64,000 bases of DNA from Acuticoccus sp051016205 (lineage in GTDB: Bacteria; Pseudomonadota; Alphaproteobacteria; Rhizobiales; Amorphaceae), in the NCBI GenBank assembly GCA_051016205.1, contig CP136534.1:5766001-5830000 (forward strand). The letters are read 5' to 3'. Below are positions 55,015-64,000 of this stretch, piece after piece. Numbering within the stretch: position 1 is the first letter of the stretch; each line of letters opens with the position of its first letter. Below the pieces are notes generated by a model, which worked only from the letters and a program-made list of their open reading frames with translations, was not told where the DNA came from and did not search any database. A program made the position numbers and the translations under genes.

Positions 55015-55980
55015 CTATTGGCCGACCGCACCAACGGCCCGGGTCTGCACGGTTCGTGTAAGAGACGCGTGCGGGCGCCCACGAACGAGCTGTGCGACAA
55101 CTTTTTTTACAAGTCTCGCAGACGACCGCAATGACATGGGATCGAGCCTTATCGCCGTGAACAAAAACGAGAGAGCAAGCTTCGACTTCCCCATGCCCGC
55201 AAGCGCTGTCCCAATTTTCAAGAGGAGTTGCGCTTTGGCGTCTGGATAACGATCCAAAACATATGCGTTTTTCTTGAGGATACGTAGCATTCCAAGAAGT
55301 TTCTTATGTGGGCGCTTAGAAATGCTATCGCCAGAAATGAACGCAAGCACCACAGGCTCGGGGTCTTCGTATATTCGTGTCGACTGGGCGAGCCGTGATG
55401 TAAACTCCCAGTCGGCATTGGCCTTGGCACACGGATCGAACCACCGGATCGATGAACCCATACATGTGCGCCGGAACAGTGCATTTTGAAGGCTAATCCG
55501 ATTGCTGAACAGGAAGCGCTTCGTCTGATCTTCGTCGAGCCGAAGTCGCCCATGGGGCGGCGGCATCAGTGTGACGCGGCCTTCACCATAGCGCCACCTA
55601 TCGTCTCGCCCGTAGAGGATTTTGGTGCCGAAGACCGCGCCGACGTCGGCTGGAAGATTGGAGAACAAGGCAAGTTGCCGCTCGAGCTTCGAGGGCAGCC
55701 AAAGATCGTCACTGTCCTGAAAAGCGATGAAGGGGCCGCGCGCGAGTTCCAATCCTGTATTGCGCGCTGCAGATGCTCCCCCGTTTTCCGAGCGCCTGAC
55801 GTATCTCACCCTATCATCTGCCAGTTGATCCACGACCGCACGAATGTCGTCGGTGGACGCGTCGTCCACAACAATCAGTTCAATTCTGGTATTGACCTGG
55901 CTGAGGACACTCTGACACGCGGGCAGAAGCCTGTCCGCCCGGTTGTAGGTTGGCAATATGACCGAAACGTCGATGTCCAT
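55015..55980 (-). CDS. GT2 family glycosyltransferase (1)
   Basis: A 321-residue cytosolic glycosyltransferase with GT-A fold. VSVILPTYNRADRLLPACQSVL opens the protein, ELIVVDDASTDD is the nucleotide-binding strand, and FQDSDDLW holds the DxD metal site; the acceptor side includes NADWEFTSRLA. I use the ATG at 55980 (MDIDVSV) because an earlier ATG only adds an unrelated N-terminal tail. Likely adds one sugar to the lipid-linked repeat unit. It lies 56 bases upstream of the FrhB-like gene on the same strand. Confidence 0.9.
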   Translation of the reverse strand: MDIDVSVILPTYNRADRLLPACQSVLSQVNTRIELIVVDDASTDDIRAVVDQLADDRVRYVRRSENGGASAARNTGLELARGPFIAFQDSDDLWLPSKLERQLALFSNLPADVGAVFGTKILYGRDDRWRYGEGRVTLMPPPHGRLRLDEDQTKRFLFSNRISLQNALFRRTCMGSSIRWFDPCAKANADWEFTSRLAQSTRIYEDPEPVVLAFISGDSISKRPHKKLLGMLRILKKNAYVLDRYPDAKAQLLLKIGTALAGMGKSKLALSFLFTAIRLDPMSLRSSARLVKKVVAQLVRGRPHASLTRTVQTRAVGAVGQ

Positions 55981-56470
55981 ACGTCTAGGATATCCTTTCA
56001 ATGAATGGCGCATCAATAACACTCAAGTTATAATCTATCAATCCATCATTTTGTACAGATTGCATACTCAGGGGTCATCGAAACTTCAAGTTCAGTATTG
56101 TTTTCTTAGATATCTACAATTCCCATTGGTCATGTACTCTCAACCCTGCGCGCGCCGGTGGGGGCTCGCATTCCCTCACAGCAGGAGCTGCTTGAAACCA
56201 TAGCGACAGTGCTGACGCTGTCGCGCATCCATGCCTCGGTTTAAGGCAACTCCGAAAGACCAACTCTAAATTAGACGTAAGGACATTCACACTCTAGGAG
56301 TCGATCTATCTTGTACTCACGAATGGAGCAATTGGAAATCTAACTTTTGGTATCATTGACCGCATTCTTAGAACTCAATTATCAAAGTAGCCTGAATTTG
56401 GCTCGTCAGGTTGTTTCAGTTTGGCCAATGCCATAGCGCGATCACACCAACACGTTGGAGGTGACTTACG
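55981..56470. other. 490-bp AT-rich divergent spacer
   Basis: Between the reverse-strand glycosyltransferase and the ExoY-like gene. Much of it is AT-rich, especially 55990-56120 and 56250-56400. No gene, RNA or repeat was recognised. It must contain promoters for both directions. Confidence 0.5.
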
Positions 56471-57184
56471 ATGGCGGTTGATGTGCAGCACGAAGTTGTC
56501 TCACCACTAGAAAAACAAAACCCTTTATCCGGCTTATTCGCTAACTCTCACAGAAACTCTCAAACTCAATCCCTTCAAGTTACAGAGAAGTGCACTGAAA
56601 GTTGGATGTTCCGTGCTCGCGATATCATTGTTGCATGTCTTGGACTCACCGTTCTTTCTCCACTACTTCTCGCCATTGGGGTCGCTATAAGGCTGGAGTC
56701 CCCCGGGTCCAGTCTGTTCCGTCAGCGACGGGGCGGTCTGCGCGGGGAACCGTTCTGGTGCCTGAAGTTCAGGACCATGACTGTGTGCGAGGACGGGCCG
56801 GTGATTAAGCAGGCGACGGTCAACGATCCACGCGTCACGAAGCTTGGCCGTTTTTTAAGGCGAACGAGCCTCGACGAGCTCCCCCAGCTCATCAACGTGC
56901 TGCGTGGTGAGATGACATTGGTTGGCCCGCGACCCCACGCGCTGGCCCACGACACGCTATACTGTAATCTTATCCCCCACTACAGGCTCCGGGCCGCGGT
57001 TAAACCAGGTATGACGGGTCTGGCCCAAATCGCGGGTCTGCGCGGCAACTGCGCCACCCATCACGACATGGCGCTGAGAGTATCGAAAGATATCGAGTAC
57101 GCGCGCAACAAAAATTTTTCGCGCGACCTTAAGATCCTTGCGTCCACGCCTATGATCATCGCCTCCTGTCTTAACGCACACTAA
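56471..57184 (+). CDS. Exopolysaccharide priming sugar transferase, ExoY-like
   Basis: A 237-residue polyisoprenyl-phosphate hexose-1-phosphate transferase that loads the first sugar on undecaprenyl phosphate. After a polar N-terminus of about 45 residues, one hydrophobic membrane helix (IIVACLGLTVLSPLLLAIGVAIRL) leads to the catalytic domain: KFRTMTV, KLGRFLRRTSLDELPQLINVLRGEMTLVGPRP, and RAAVKPGMTGLAQI. GGAGGTGA six bases before the ATG sets the start. The first 200 bases are AT-richer than the rest. Confidence 0.92.
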   Translation: MAVDVQHEVVSPLEKQNPLSGLFANSHRNSQTQSLQVTEKCTESWMFRARDIIVACLGLTVLSPLLLAIGVAIRLESPGSSLFRQRRGGLRGEPFWCLKFRTMTVCEDGPVIKQATVNDPRVTKLGRFLRRTSLDELPQLINVLRGEMTLVGPRPHALAHDTLYCNLIPHYRLRAAVKPGMTGLAQIAGLRGNCATHHDMALRVSKDIEYARNKNFSRDLKILASTPMIIASCLNAH

Positions 57185-57219
57185 CAGTCAAACTAATTCA
57201 ACCATTTAAACGTCAAGAG

Positions 57220-57720
57220 ATGAGTGTTCGTAAGATGCCGCACAATCGGAAACGTATTCTCGCGGTGGCGTCGGGTGGCGGTCATTGGGTTCAATTATTT
57301 AGGATGCGGCAAGCTTGGTCGGGTTGCGAGGTGAGTTACATCACAACAGCGCCTGATTTTCGCGATGAGGTGATGGCCGATGCGATTGCACGACACGAAC
57401 CCCAGCCCGCCTACCACGTGGTGCCTGAAGCGAACCGCTGGCAAAAAGTGCGCCTTGCCAAGCTATGCGCAACGCTTGCTGTGACGCTCTTGCGGCTGCG
57501 CCCTCACGTGGTGATCTCCACCGGTGCAGCGCCAGGTTACATCGCCCTCAGGATCGCCCGCCTCTTGGGTGCCAAAACCATTTGGGTAGACAGCATTGCC
57601 AATGCTGAAGTCATGTCTCTGTCCGGTCAGAAAATCGGCAATCATGCGGATGTATGGCTGACGCAGTGGGAGGATCTCGCCAAAGCCGGCGGACCGCAGT
57701 ACTGGGGAGCCGTGCTGTGA
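57220..57720 (+). CDS. pssD: PssD/Alg14-like glycosyltransferase subunit
   Basis: A 166-residue protein like the N-terminal half of GT-B enzymes of the Alg13/Alg14 kind: AVASGGGHWVQLFRM loop, RLRPHVVISTGAAPGYIALRIARLLGAKTIWVDSIAN. In rhizobia PssD and PssE form the second glycosyltransferase of exopolysaccharide assembly. A later ATG at 57235 is also possible. The stop overlaps the pssE start as GTGA, matching two subunits made together. Confidence 0.85.
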   Translation: MSVRKMPHNRKRILAVASGGGHWVQLFRMRQAWSGCEVSYITTAPDFRDEVMADAIARHEPQPAYHVVPEANRWQKVRLAKLCATLAVTLLRLRPHVVISTGAAPGYIALRIARLLGAKTIWVDSIANAEVMSLSGQKIGNHADVWLTQWEDLAKAGGPQYWGAVL

Positions 57721-58286
57721 TCTTCCTCACCCTTGGCACGCATCAGCCATTCGACAGGCTCGTAAGGCTTGTCGACCGATGGTGTGGGACCCGCAGCGGA
57801 ACCAGCGTATTCGGCCAGATTCCCGATCCCGGCCAGACGGGCTACCGACCCCGGAACTTCCAGTGGGTCGAACACCTGTCACCGGAGGCGTATCGCCAAC
57901 GGTTCATCGAAGCACCCTTCGTGGTGGCCCATGCAGGGATGGGGTCCATTCTCACGGCGCAAAGCTTGTGTCGACCCATCGTGATCTTTCCACGTCGGGC
58001 AGCACTGCGAGAGCAGCGCAACGATCATCAGCTCGCAACGGTTCGGCGCTTCGAGGGTAGGCCCGGCGTCTTTTCTGCGCTCGACGCGGAGTCTCTTACG
58101 GAAACGATGGACCGGCTTCTCGCAACGCCGTCTGTGGCAGTTGGGCCTGCCATCAGCCCCTTTGCGGACGAACGGCTGACAAGCGCGCTTCGCTCCGCAA
58201 TCGTGGAGGCGGAACCGGCATCCGTGTTGCAAAGGGGGGAGGCCAACCCGCATCCGCGCGATCGCAAAGTGGCGTCTTGGAGTTGA
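57717..58286 (+). CDS. pssE: PssE/Alg13-like glycosyltransferase catalytic subunit
   Basis: A 189-residue GT28 C-terminal-type domain starting at a GTG inside the pssD stop. IFLTLGTHQPFDRLVRLVD, VEHLSPEAYRQRF, VVAHAGMGSILTAQSLCRPIVIFPR and NDHQLATVRRFE are the nucleotide-sugar-binding motifs. Works with the preceding subunit. The C-terminal 25 residues extend beyond the domain. Confidence 0.86.
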   Translation: MIFLTLGTHQPFDRLVRLVDRWCGTRSGTSVFGQIPDPGQTGYRPRNFQWVEHLSPEAYRQRFIEAPFVVAHAGMGSILTAQSLCRPIVIFPRRAALREQRNDHQLATVRRFEGRPGVFSALDAESLTETMDRLLATPSVAVGPAISPFADERLTSALRSAIVEAEPASVLQRGEANPHPRDRKVASWS

Positions 58287-58352
58287 CCCACCAGCCGCCG
58301 CTTGCCGGCGCGCGCGCGCCGTTCGCCCACGTCCGCGCAGCGAGGGCGAGCG

Positions 58353-60029
58353 ATGACTGCATCTGAGCGCCACACCCGTGCGGCCGGCACGCAAGAGCGG
58401 GACGCAAACGGTGATAGAATACCGCCAATGGTCCACAAGCACGTGGTCGTCAGCCGCCAGCTCGTGATGGTGAATGCAGCCAGTTCTGTATTGGCCCGTC
58501 TTCTCAATGTCTTTGCGCTCATCTGGGTTTACCAATACCTACTTGCGCGCATTCCAGCGGACGAGTTCGCCATCTATCCGACAGTAATGGCGGTGATGGT
58601 GTTCGCACCGTTCTTCTTTTCGTTCTTCACTGGCGGGGTGAGCCGCTACATCATTTCCGCCTACGCTCTGGACGACAAAACGCGCGTGGAAGAGATCGTC
58701 AGTTCGATCGTGCCGCTGCTTGTCCTCATCAGCCTCCTGTTTTGCGCGTTGGGGGCGCTGCTGGCGATTTTCGTGGATGTTGTGCTCGTCGTGCCGCCTC
58801 AAATGGTCGGCGACATGCAGATCATGGTCGCCCTCCTGGTCGGCAGCTTCGCCATCCAGATGGCCCTCTTGCCCTTTGGCGTTGGCTTCCACGTCCGCCA
58901 GCGTTTCGTCGAACTCAACATCCTTTGGCTGGCGCGCGATACGCTGCGGATCGTTCTGGTGTTTGCCCTTCTGACCCTGGACAGCCCCGCGGTCATCTGG
59001 CTTGTGGTGTCCACGGTCATCGCTGACCTCATGCACTTGACCGCTGTCACCCTGCGCTCTCGGGCTCTGACTCCGGAGCTGAAATTCCGCATTCGTGCGT
59101 TTCGCTGGCCGGTGGCAAGGACACTCGTCTCTTTTGGCATCTGGACAACGCTCGGCAGGCTTGCTGCCATGCTTTACATCAATGCCGGCGTCCTTGTGCT
59201 GAACCGGTTTGGGACAGCGCAGGATGTCACGTTGTTCTACCTTGCAGCGTCGCTGTTTCAGCAGATCCAGGGGATGATCAGCTTCGCGCGGCAGCCGCTT
59301 CAGCCGAGCCTTGTTGCCATGCACGCCCTTGCCGATCGCGAACGCTTGCGCCGGGCCGCCGTGCGCGGCGCCACCTATGGCCTTTGGGCGGCACTCATCG
59401 TGGCGTGCCCCCTTGCGATTTTCGCCAGCCAGTTCGTCACGCTTGTCATGGGCCCAAGTTTTGCCGATGGCGCTGTTGTGATCGTCCTTCTAATGGCTGT
59501 GTTCGTATTCAACCAGCCGGCAGGCCTGTTGCCGATGATTGCGGTTGCCACAGGACAGGTGCGCACCTTCAACGTGGCGGCCTTCATCAGCACGGCGCTC
59601 GGCTTTCTTGCCATGGTCGTGGTGGCAGGGCCGCTCGGTCTCGGGGCGGCCGGGACAGCCGGCGCGATCCTTGCCGTCTCGACGGCGGCCCAGTTGGTTT
59701 ACTTCTGGCCGCTCAACTTTCGCCTCACAGGTATGACGCGCACAGTGTTCGTCAGGGAGGTTCTGTGTCGTGGGCTTGCCCCTGCCTTTGCGGGGAGCCT
59801 CGTTTGGCTGATCGCAGCAACAACGATGGATGCAACCGGCTGGGTCTCTCTGGCGGTGGCCGTCGCGACAGGGGGCGTCGTCTATGGCGCCACGCTTCTT
59901 GCCTGCCTTGACGGCGGCGACCGCAAGCTTGTGCGCATGGTCTGGCACAAACTCCGCGGCCGCTCGCGCCAGGTGACGGTGGACCCTGCCGGTGGCCCGG
60001 CCATAGCGCAAATCAAGGGATTGTCATGA
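58353..60029 (+). CDS. Wzx-type oligosaccharide flippase (MATE/MOP family)
   Basis: A membrane protein of about 558 residues with 12 or so TM helices, typical of flippases that turn lipid-linked repeat units across the inner membrane. The core starts with VVSRQLVMVNAASSVLARLLNVFALIWVYQYL. The start is uncertain: ATG at 58353 has a nearby purine-rich GAGGGCGAG, and ATG at 58428 would give a shorter and more typical N-terminus. It overlaps the next gene as ATGA. Confidence 0.87.
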   Translation: MTASERHTRAAGTQERDANGDRIPPMVHKHVVVSRQLVMVNAASSVLARLLNVFALIWVYQYLLARIPADEFAIYPTVMAVMVFAPFFFSFFTGGVSRYIISAYALDDKTRVEEIVSSIVPLLVLISLLFCALGALLAIFVDVVLVVPPQMVGDMQIMVALLVGSFAIQMALLPFGVGFHVRQRFVELNILWLARDTLRIVLVFALLTLDSPAVIWLVVSTVIADLMHLTAVTLRSRALTPELKFRIRAFRWPVARTLVSFGIWTTLGRLAAMLYINAGVLVLNRFGTAQDVTLFYLAASLFQQIQGMISFARQPLQPSLVAMHALADRERLRRAAVRGATYGLWAALIVACPLAIFASQFVTLVMGPSFADGAVVIVLLMAVFVFNQPAGLLPMIAVATGQVRTFNVAAFISTALGFLAMVVVAGPLGLGAAGTAGAILAVSTAAQLVYFWPLNFRLTGMTRTVFVREVLCRGLAPAFAGSLVWLIAATTMDATGWVSLAVAVATGGVVYGATLLACLDGGDRKLVRMVWHKLRGRSRQVTVDPAGGPAIAQIKGLS

Positions 60030-61015
60030 CGATCGATACGAACGCCTCATCGCCCCACGCGCCGAAGGTCACCATAGGCCTTCCGGTATACAACGGCGAA
60101 AACTACCTGGAAGAGGCGATTTGCTCGCTCCTCGCGCAGACCTTCACCGACTTTGAGTTGATTATCTCCGACAATGCATCCAGCGATCGGACCCGCTCCA
60201 TCTGCGAAGCGTTTGCAGCCGCCGATGAACGCGTTCGATACTCAAGGCTGAACGAAAACCTGGGCGCGGCGGCCAATTACAACCGAATCCTCCCGATGGC
60301 TCGGGGCGCCTATTTCAAGTGGGCGGCGCATGACGATCGCTGCAAGCCGGACTTTCTCAAAACATGCATCGATGCGCTCGACAGCCAGCCAGCGGCGGTT
60401 CTCGCCTACCCCGCAACGGCGGTGATCGACGAGAACGGCGGTGTGATGCGCACCTACCGGGACGGGCTCGATCTCCCCCAAGCAAGCGCGCACGCTCGCT
60501 TCGGTGGCTACGTTCGTGGTAATTTCCTGCACCGCCGGGGCATGTGCAACCCCATCTTTGGCCTCATGCGCACAGAAGCTCTCCGATCCACACGCCTCAT
60601 TCAGGATTTCATCGCCTCAGACCGTTCGCTGCTCGGCCATCTGTCCCTTCTCGGCAATTTCATTGAGATCGACGAAGTTCTGTTCGAACGTCGCGTGCAT
60701 ATGGGCACCTCGACACTCGCCATCACGGATTTTGAGAAGCGACGAGAGTGGTTTACCCCGACAACGATCCGCCCCCCGCGCCGGCGAAGCAAACGCAACA
60801 ACTTCATGGCCTTGCGGATGACACACCTGAAGGACTTTTATTGCGCGATCGACGAGCTCGTTCCGCAAGCGGCCGAACGACGCGCTTGCCGGCAGACGCT
60901 GACCCGCCTTCTCCTCACCGAACCGAAATGGTTCTACCGCGACATCAAGTACTCGCTCGGCGGGCAACCTAAGCCCGCCGCCTTGCTCGCCAAGATGCGT
61001 TCCGCACAGGCCTGA
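60026..61015 (+). CDS. GT2 family glycosyltransferase (2)
   Basis: A 329-residue GT-A glycosyltransferase: VTIGLPVYNGENYLEEAICSLLAQT, ELIISDNASSDRT, NLGAAANYN, and the metal site WAAHDDRCKPDF (HDD instead of the usual DxD). It is translationally coupled to the flippase. A product of the locus rather than housekeeping. Confidence 0.9.
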   Translation: MTIDTNASSPHAPKVTIGLPVYNGENYLEEAICSLLAQTFTDFELIISDNASSDRTRSICEAFAAADERVRYSRLNENLGAAANYNRILPMARGAYFKWAAHDDRCKPDFLKTCIDALDSQPAAVLAYPATAVIDENGGVMRTYRDGLDLPQASAHARFGGYVRGNFLHRRGMCNPIFGLMRTEALRSTRLIQDFIASDRSLLGHLSLLGNFIEIDEVLFERRVHMGTSTLAITDFEKRREWFTPTTIRPPRRRSKRNNFMALRMTHLKDFYCAIDELVPQAAERRACRQTLTRLLLTEPKWFYRDIKYSLGGQPKPAALLAKMRSAQA

Positions 61016-61049
61016 CGCGGAGCGCCGGTCCGTGGTGGATCATGAACGC

Positions 61050-63851
61050 CTAAAACAACTCGACATCCTGGGGAGGGATGACGTCACCAAAGATAGCAAC
61101 ATCTGAGATGGTGCCATCGAACACGCCATTGAAGCTCGCAGCGCCCGACGCGCTCCCGCTGCCATCGGCGCCGATTTGCATGAACTGGACGTTCTCCTCC
61201 CAGTTCATGTCGAACGCCCCCGATCCGACGAGGTTGCCGTCCACATAGAGCGCCACGTCACCACCGCCGAAGGTGGCAACGACATCGTAGTCGCGATTGG
61301 GTTCGATGTCCTTGAACTTGAAGCTGAGGCTGCTGTCGTCATCCTGAAAGCGCGCGATCAGGTCACCACCCTTGATGTAAATCCTCAGATGGTTGCCGCC
61401 GCCTTCGTAGTAACTGGCATCCTTTGTCAACAAACCTGCTGACTGCGATGCATCGTCGGCGTTGAAGGTCAAGACGACCGTCCCTTCGGAAATCTCCAGC
61501 GCAGGCGAATGGGGCACGATCTCAACGTCCGAAGTCCCTTGAACTTCAAGCGGACCGTCGAGCGCAAACAGCAGACGGTCTTCGGTTGGCGGCTCGGTGT
61601 CCGTGCCAAGCACATCCTGCATCGTCTCGACGGATTGGACGCCGTCGACAATCACAACGTCGGAGATCACACCGTCGAACGGCCGCTTGAACGCGGAGTC
61701 GCCAGAGGCACTCGCCCAGCCGAGGGCGCCCACCTGCATGACCTGGACGTTGTCGGTCCAGTCCATGTCGAAATCGATCGACTTCTGAAGCTGACCATCC
61801 AGATAGACCGACGCTTTGCCATCTCCGAACGACACCTGAAGATCATAGGCGCGGTTTGCCTCAATCCCATCGACGCGGATCAGTCTGCCGTCGGTGTCTC
61901 CCTGAAAGCGCACTTTGAGTGAACCGTCGTGGATATGCGCGGTGAAATGGTTGCCGCCACCGCTCATGCCTGAGGCGTCCTTGGACAAGATCCCGTATCG
62001 CCCGTCCACCGAAGACGCCTCGAAGGTCAGCGCAATGGTGGCCGCGTCGGTGGCAAGCACATCGCTGTGCGGAACCACAATCACGTCCGCCGCACTCTTG
62101 ATTGTGTAGCGTCCATCAAGCCGATAGAGCGTGTCCACATCGGTCTTGTCGTCGGGGGGCGCACGCACCGTGACGGTCACACGTGCACTGTCGGTCGCGC
62201 CCGACGTGTCGGCCACTGTGTAATCAAATGTGTCGCTGCCCACAAAACCAGAGTTTGGCTCGTAGACAAGATTGCCATTGCCGGACAGACGCACGGTTCC
62301 GTTGGCACCATCGGTGAAACCCGTCACCTCGATCCCATCGCCATCGGCATCCTGATCGTTGGCCAGAACGTCGACCTCGACAGCCGCGCCGGAGACCACG
62401 CCCGCCTGATCGTCCGTTGCCACCGGCGGCGTGTTGACCGGGTTGTTTGACCCTTCAACCGTAACGGTCACCGTGCCAGCGTCCGTACCTCCTTTGCCAT
62501 CGCCAACCGTGTAGTCAAACGTGTCGACCCCGACGAACCCGGCGTCGGGCTGGTAAATTAGCGTGTCTCCGGGTCCTGGGCCCACGGAGCCATTTGCCCC
62601 ATTGCTGAATCCGACCACCCGCGGTGCATCACCATCTGCATCGGTGTCGTTTGCCAGCACGTTGACCTCAACGCTGACGCCCGCCTCTGTGCTTGCACTG
62701 TCATCACCGGCGATCGGGTCAGCGTTGGCGGGGGGGTCAGATGGCCCGCCCCCGTCAAGGAGCTCCAAGATCCGTGCCTCGGCGCCCTTGCCTGAGCCAA
62801 AGTCCACCGGCGAACCCGCCACAGGCCTCAGATCCTCGATCGTCATGCCGAGGCCTTTGGTGGCGTTCACGTATAAGTCGTCATAATACGCAACGCCATT
62901 GGGATCTTTATGCTGCATCACGATGTTGGACCCAGTGATGCTGGCAAAATTGACGTTGTGGGATGTCACGTTGTTAAAAACACTGCTCCCAGATGGGACC
63001 GTAATGACACTGGCTTTCGAAGATCCATCTTCCTGAAGATTACTTCCTGGAATGCTGATGAGTGTGTTGTTATTCACCGTCACATTCGACCCTTGGCGAA
63101 CAAATATACCTCTAAGAAGATCATTCACAATGATGTTTTGCTCGATTAATACGTTATTATAAACACCATCATCGAGAAATATACCTTGAACAGTCGCATC
63201 AACAGCTGGAAGCAGGACATTTCCGCGGATCACAACATCTGAGGAAGATCCAGAAAATTGGATAAAATCTTGGTGATCACCACTAGCACCATAATATCGG
63301 CTCGCACCAGTATTATTTTCAATCAGAACATCTTGAACGCCTGCAAATTTGAAACTATCGGTCCGAATATCTTCGACCTTATTTTCAACAATTTCGATAT
63401 CAGAGGCACCGAGGAACACAGCCCCATCAGCGATGTTGTGAATGAAGTTACCTTTGACTATAACATTGGTTGACTGTTCGACCGACACACCACGTCCACC
63501 ATCGAAATTTCCATCGATCGGGCCGCGGATTTCACTATTGATCAAGGTAATATGATCACTACCATTTTCAATGTCGACGAGACCAACGGCAGAGTTGAAA
63601 GATGGGTTACTTGGATAAGCAACCTTAACACTATCAATTCTGATGAATGATGAATTATCTATCTCAATGCGGTCAAACTGTGCAGGATTGCTCGCAATCT
63701 CCGAGCGTATCGTTACGTAGCTACCAAAATTCTGATTGGTGATTTCGATTGAGCCGTAGCGACCAGGCGCTAGGACGATTTCATCCCCTCCTTGTGCGCT
63801 CGCCAACGCTTCATTGAGTTGTGCTGCTGTAGATACATTCCAGACCGTCAC
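61050..63851 (-). CDS. Secreted parallel beta-helix protein with cadherin-like and LamG domains
   Basis: A 933-residue protein starting at a GTG at 63851. Residues 1-370 are a right-handed beta-helix with many N-x-I/V-x-x-N turns (IVKGNFIHNI, VTVNNNTLISI), as in pectate lyase/alginate epimerase-type proteins. Two cadherin-like repeats (about 377-475 and 477-572) and two LamG-like jelly rolls (about 574-755, 760-930) follow. No signal peptide is visible, and the end DVIPPQDVELF could be a type I secretion tail. The call as polysaccharide lyase, epimerase or binding protein is open. The 5' part is markedly AT-rich (see findings). Confidence 0.83.
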   Translation of the reverse strand: MTVWNVSTAAQLNEALASAQGGDEIVLAPGRYGSIEITNQNFGSYVTIRSEIASNPAQFDRIEIDNSSFIRIDSVKVAYPSNPSFNSAVGLVDIENGSDHITLINSEIRGPIDGNFDGGRGVSVEQSTNVIVKGNFIHNIADGAVFLGASDIEIVENKVEDIRTDSFKFAGVQDVLIENNTGASRYYGASGDHQDFIQFSGSSSDVVIRGNVLLPAVDATVQGIFLDDGVYNNVLIEQNIIVNDLLRGIFVRQGSNVTVNNNTLISIPGSNLQEDGSSKASVITVPSGSSVFNNVTSHNVNFASITGSNIVMQHKDPNGVAYYDDLYVNATKGLGMTIEDLRPVAGSPVDFGSGKGAEARILELLDGGGPSDPPANADPIAGDDSASTEAGVSVEVNVLANDTDADGDAPRVVGFSNGANGSVGPGPGDTLIYQPDAGFVGVDTFDYTVGDGKGGTDAGTVTVTVEGSNNPVNTPPVATDDQAGVVSGAAVEVDVLANDQDADGDGIEVTGFTDGANGTVRLSGNGNLVYEPNSGFVGSDTFDYTVADTSGATDSARVTVTVRAPPDDKTDVDTLYRLDGRYTIKSAADVIVVPHSDVLATDAATIALTFEASSVDGRYGILSKDASGMSGGGNHFTAHIHDGSLKVRFQGDTDGRLIRVDGIEANRAYDLQVSFGDGKASVYLDGQLQKSIDFDMDWTDNVQVMQVGALGWASASGDSAFKRPFDGVISDVVIVDGVQSVETMQDVLGTDTEPPTEDRLLFALDGPLEVQGTSDVEIVPHSPALEISEGTVVLTFNADDASQSAGLLTKDASYYEGGGNHLRIYIKGGDLIARFQDDDSSLSFKFKDIEPNRDYDVVATFGGGDVALYVDGNLVGSGAFDMNWEENVQFMQIGADGSGSASGAASFNGVFDGTISDVAIFGDVIPPQDVELF

Positions 63852-64000
63852 TGAGTGATCCCCGTTTTATTATCGTTACGCAAGTCTTGCTTGCGCGCTT
63901 CTGCTCAACGATCCACGCACGCACTCGGGCTGTCTTAAACTGCCCGAGATCAATCCCGCGGGCATGCCCCTCGGCCGATCAATCATTCAGAGCAGCCTCA

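Overview
The window comes from a high-GC alphaproteobacterium, most likely of the order Hyphomicrobiales (Rhizobiales). This rests on the order thioesterase - rplM - rpsI - argC, an ExoP/ExoY/PssD/PssE-type exopolysaccharide cluster, several CUT1 sugar ABC systems and compound intergenic palindromes of rhizobial style. I see no rRNA, tRNA, CRISPR, transposase or phage gene. Function calls rest on motifs read by eye; no database search was run.

Layout. (1) 1-9.7 kb is housekeeping: the start of a lytic transglycosylase, kdsD, a three-gene reverse operon (enoyl-CoA hydratase, methyltransferase, CoA-binding protein), a thioesterase, rplM-rpsI with a clear terminator, argC, a GGDEF/EAL protein and a DUF6159-like membrane protein. 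(2) 9.8-15.5 kb is a compact reverse operon: a CPA1 antiporter, a Rieske-glutamate synthase (FMN) fusion, a Rieske-thiamine-diphosphate enzyme fusion and a DUF5996-like protein. (3) 16-35.4 kb is a sugar/sugar-acid island: two complete CUT1 transporters, two enolase-superfamily dehydratases, two DHDPS/aldolase-family lyases, two NAD(P)-dependent dehydrogenases, a phytanoyl-CoA-type dioxygenase, an NCS2 permease with an extra C-terminal domain, and an IclR regulator fused to a catalytically intact SMP-30 lactonase. Four IclR-type boxes lie before both transporter operons and in the regulator/dehydratase divergent promoter, so the island is probably one regulon. (4) 35.5-42.5 kb is one 2324-residue repetitive secreted protein, probably a type I secretion substrate, carrying a recent 891-bp tandem duplication. 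(5) 43.1-45.7 kb holds two regulators (LuxR-type and XRE-type) in AT-rich spacers. (6) 45.7-61 kb is an exopolysaccharide locus: Wzc/ExoP co-polymerase-kinase, CDP-glucose synthesis, a sugar epimerase fused to a C-methyltransferase, two further methyltransferases of the same type, an FrhB-like protein, two GT2 glycosyltransferases, an ExoY-like initiating transferase, a PssD/PssE pair and a flippase. (7) 61-63.9 kb is a parallel beta-helix/cadherin-like/LamG protein whose 5' part is strikingly AT-rich.

How the parts may work together (inference). Region 3 supports a non-phosphorylative route: import, dehydrogenation to a lactone, lactone hydrolysis by the regulator's own SMP-30 domain, dehydration by enolase-family enzymes, and cleavage or further dehydration by DHDPS-family enzymes. 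Regions 4, 6 and 7 together look like a surface/matrix programme: a polysaccharide with a branched-chain methylated sugar plus two large carbohydrate-binding-type exoproteins. The least familiar pieces are the paired Rieske fusions and the IclR-SMP-30 regulator-enzyme with its boxes.
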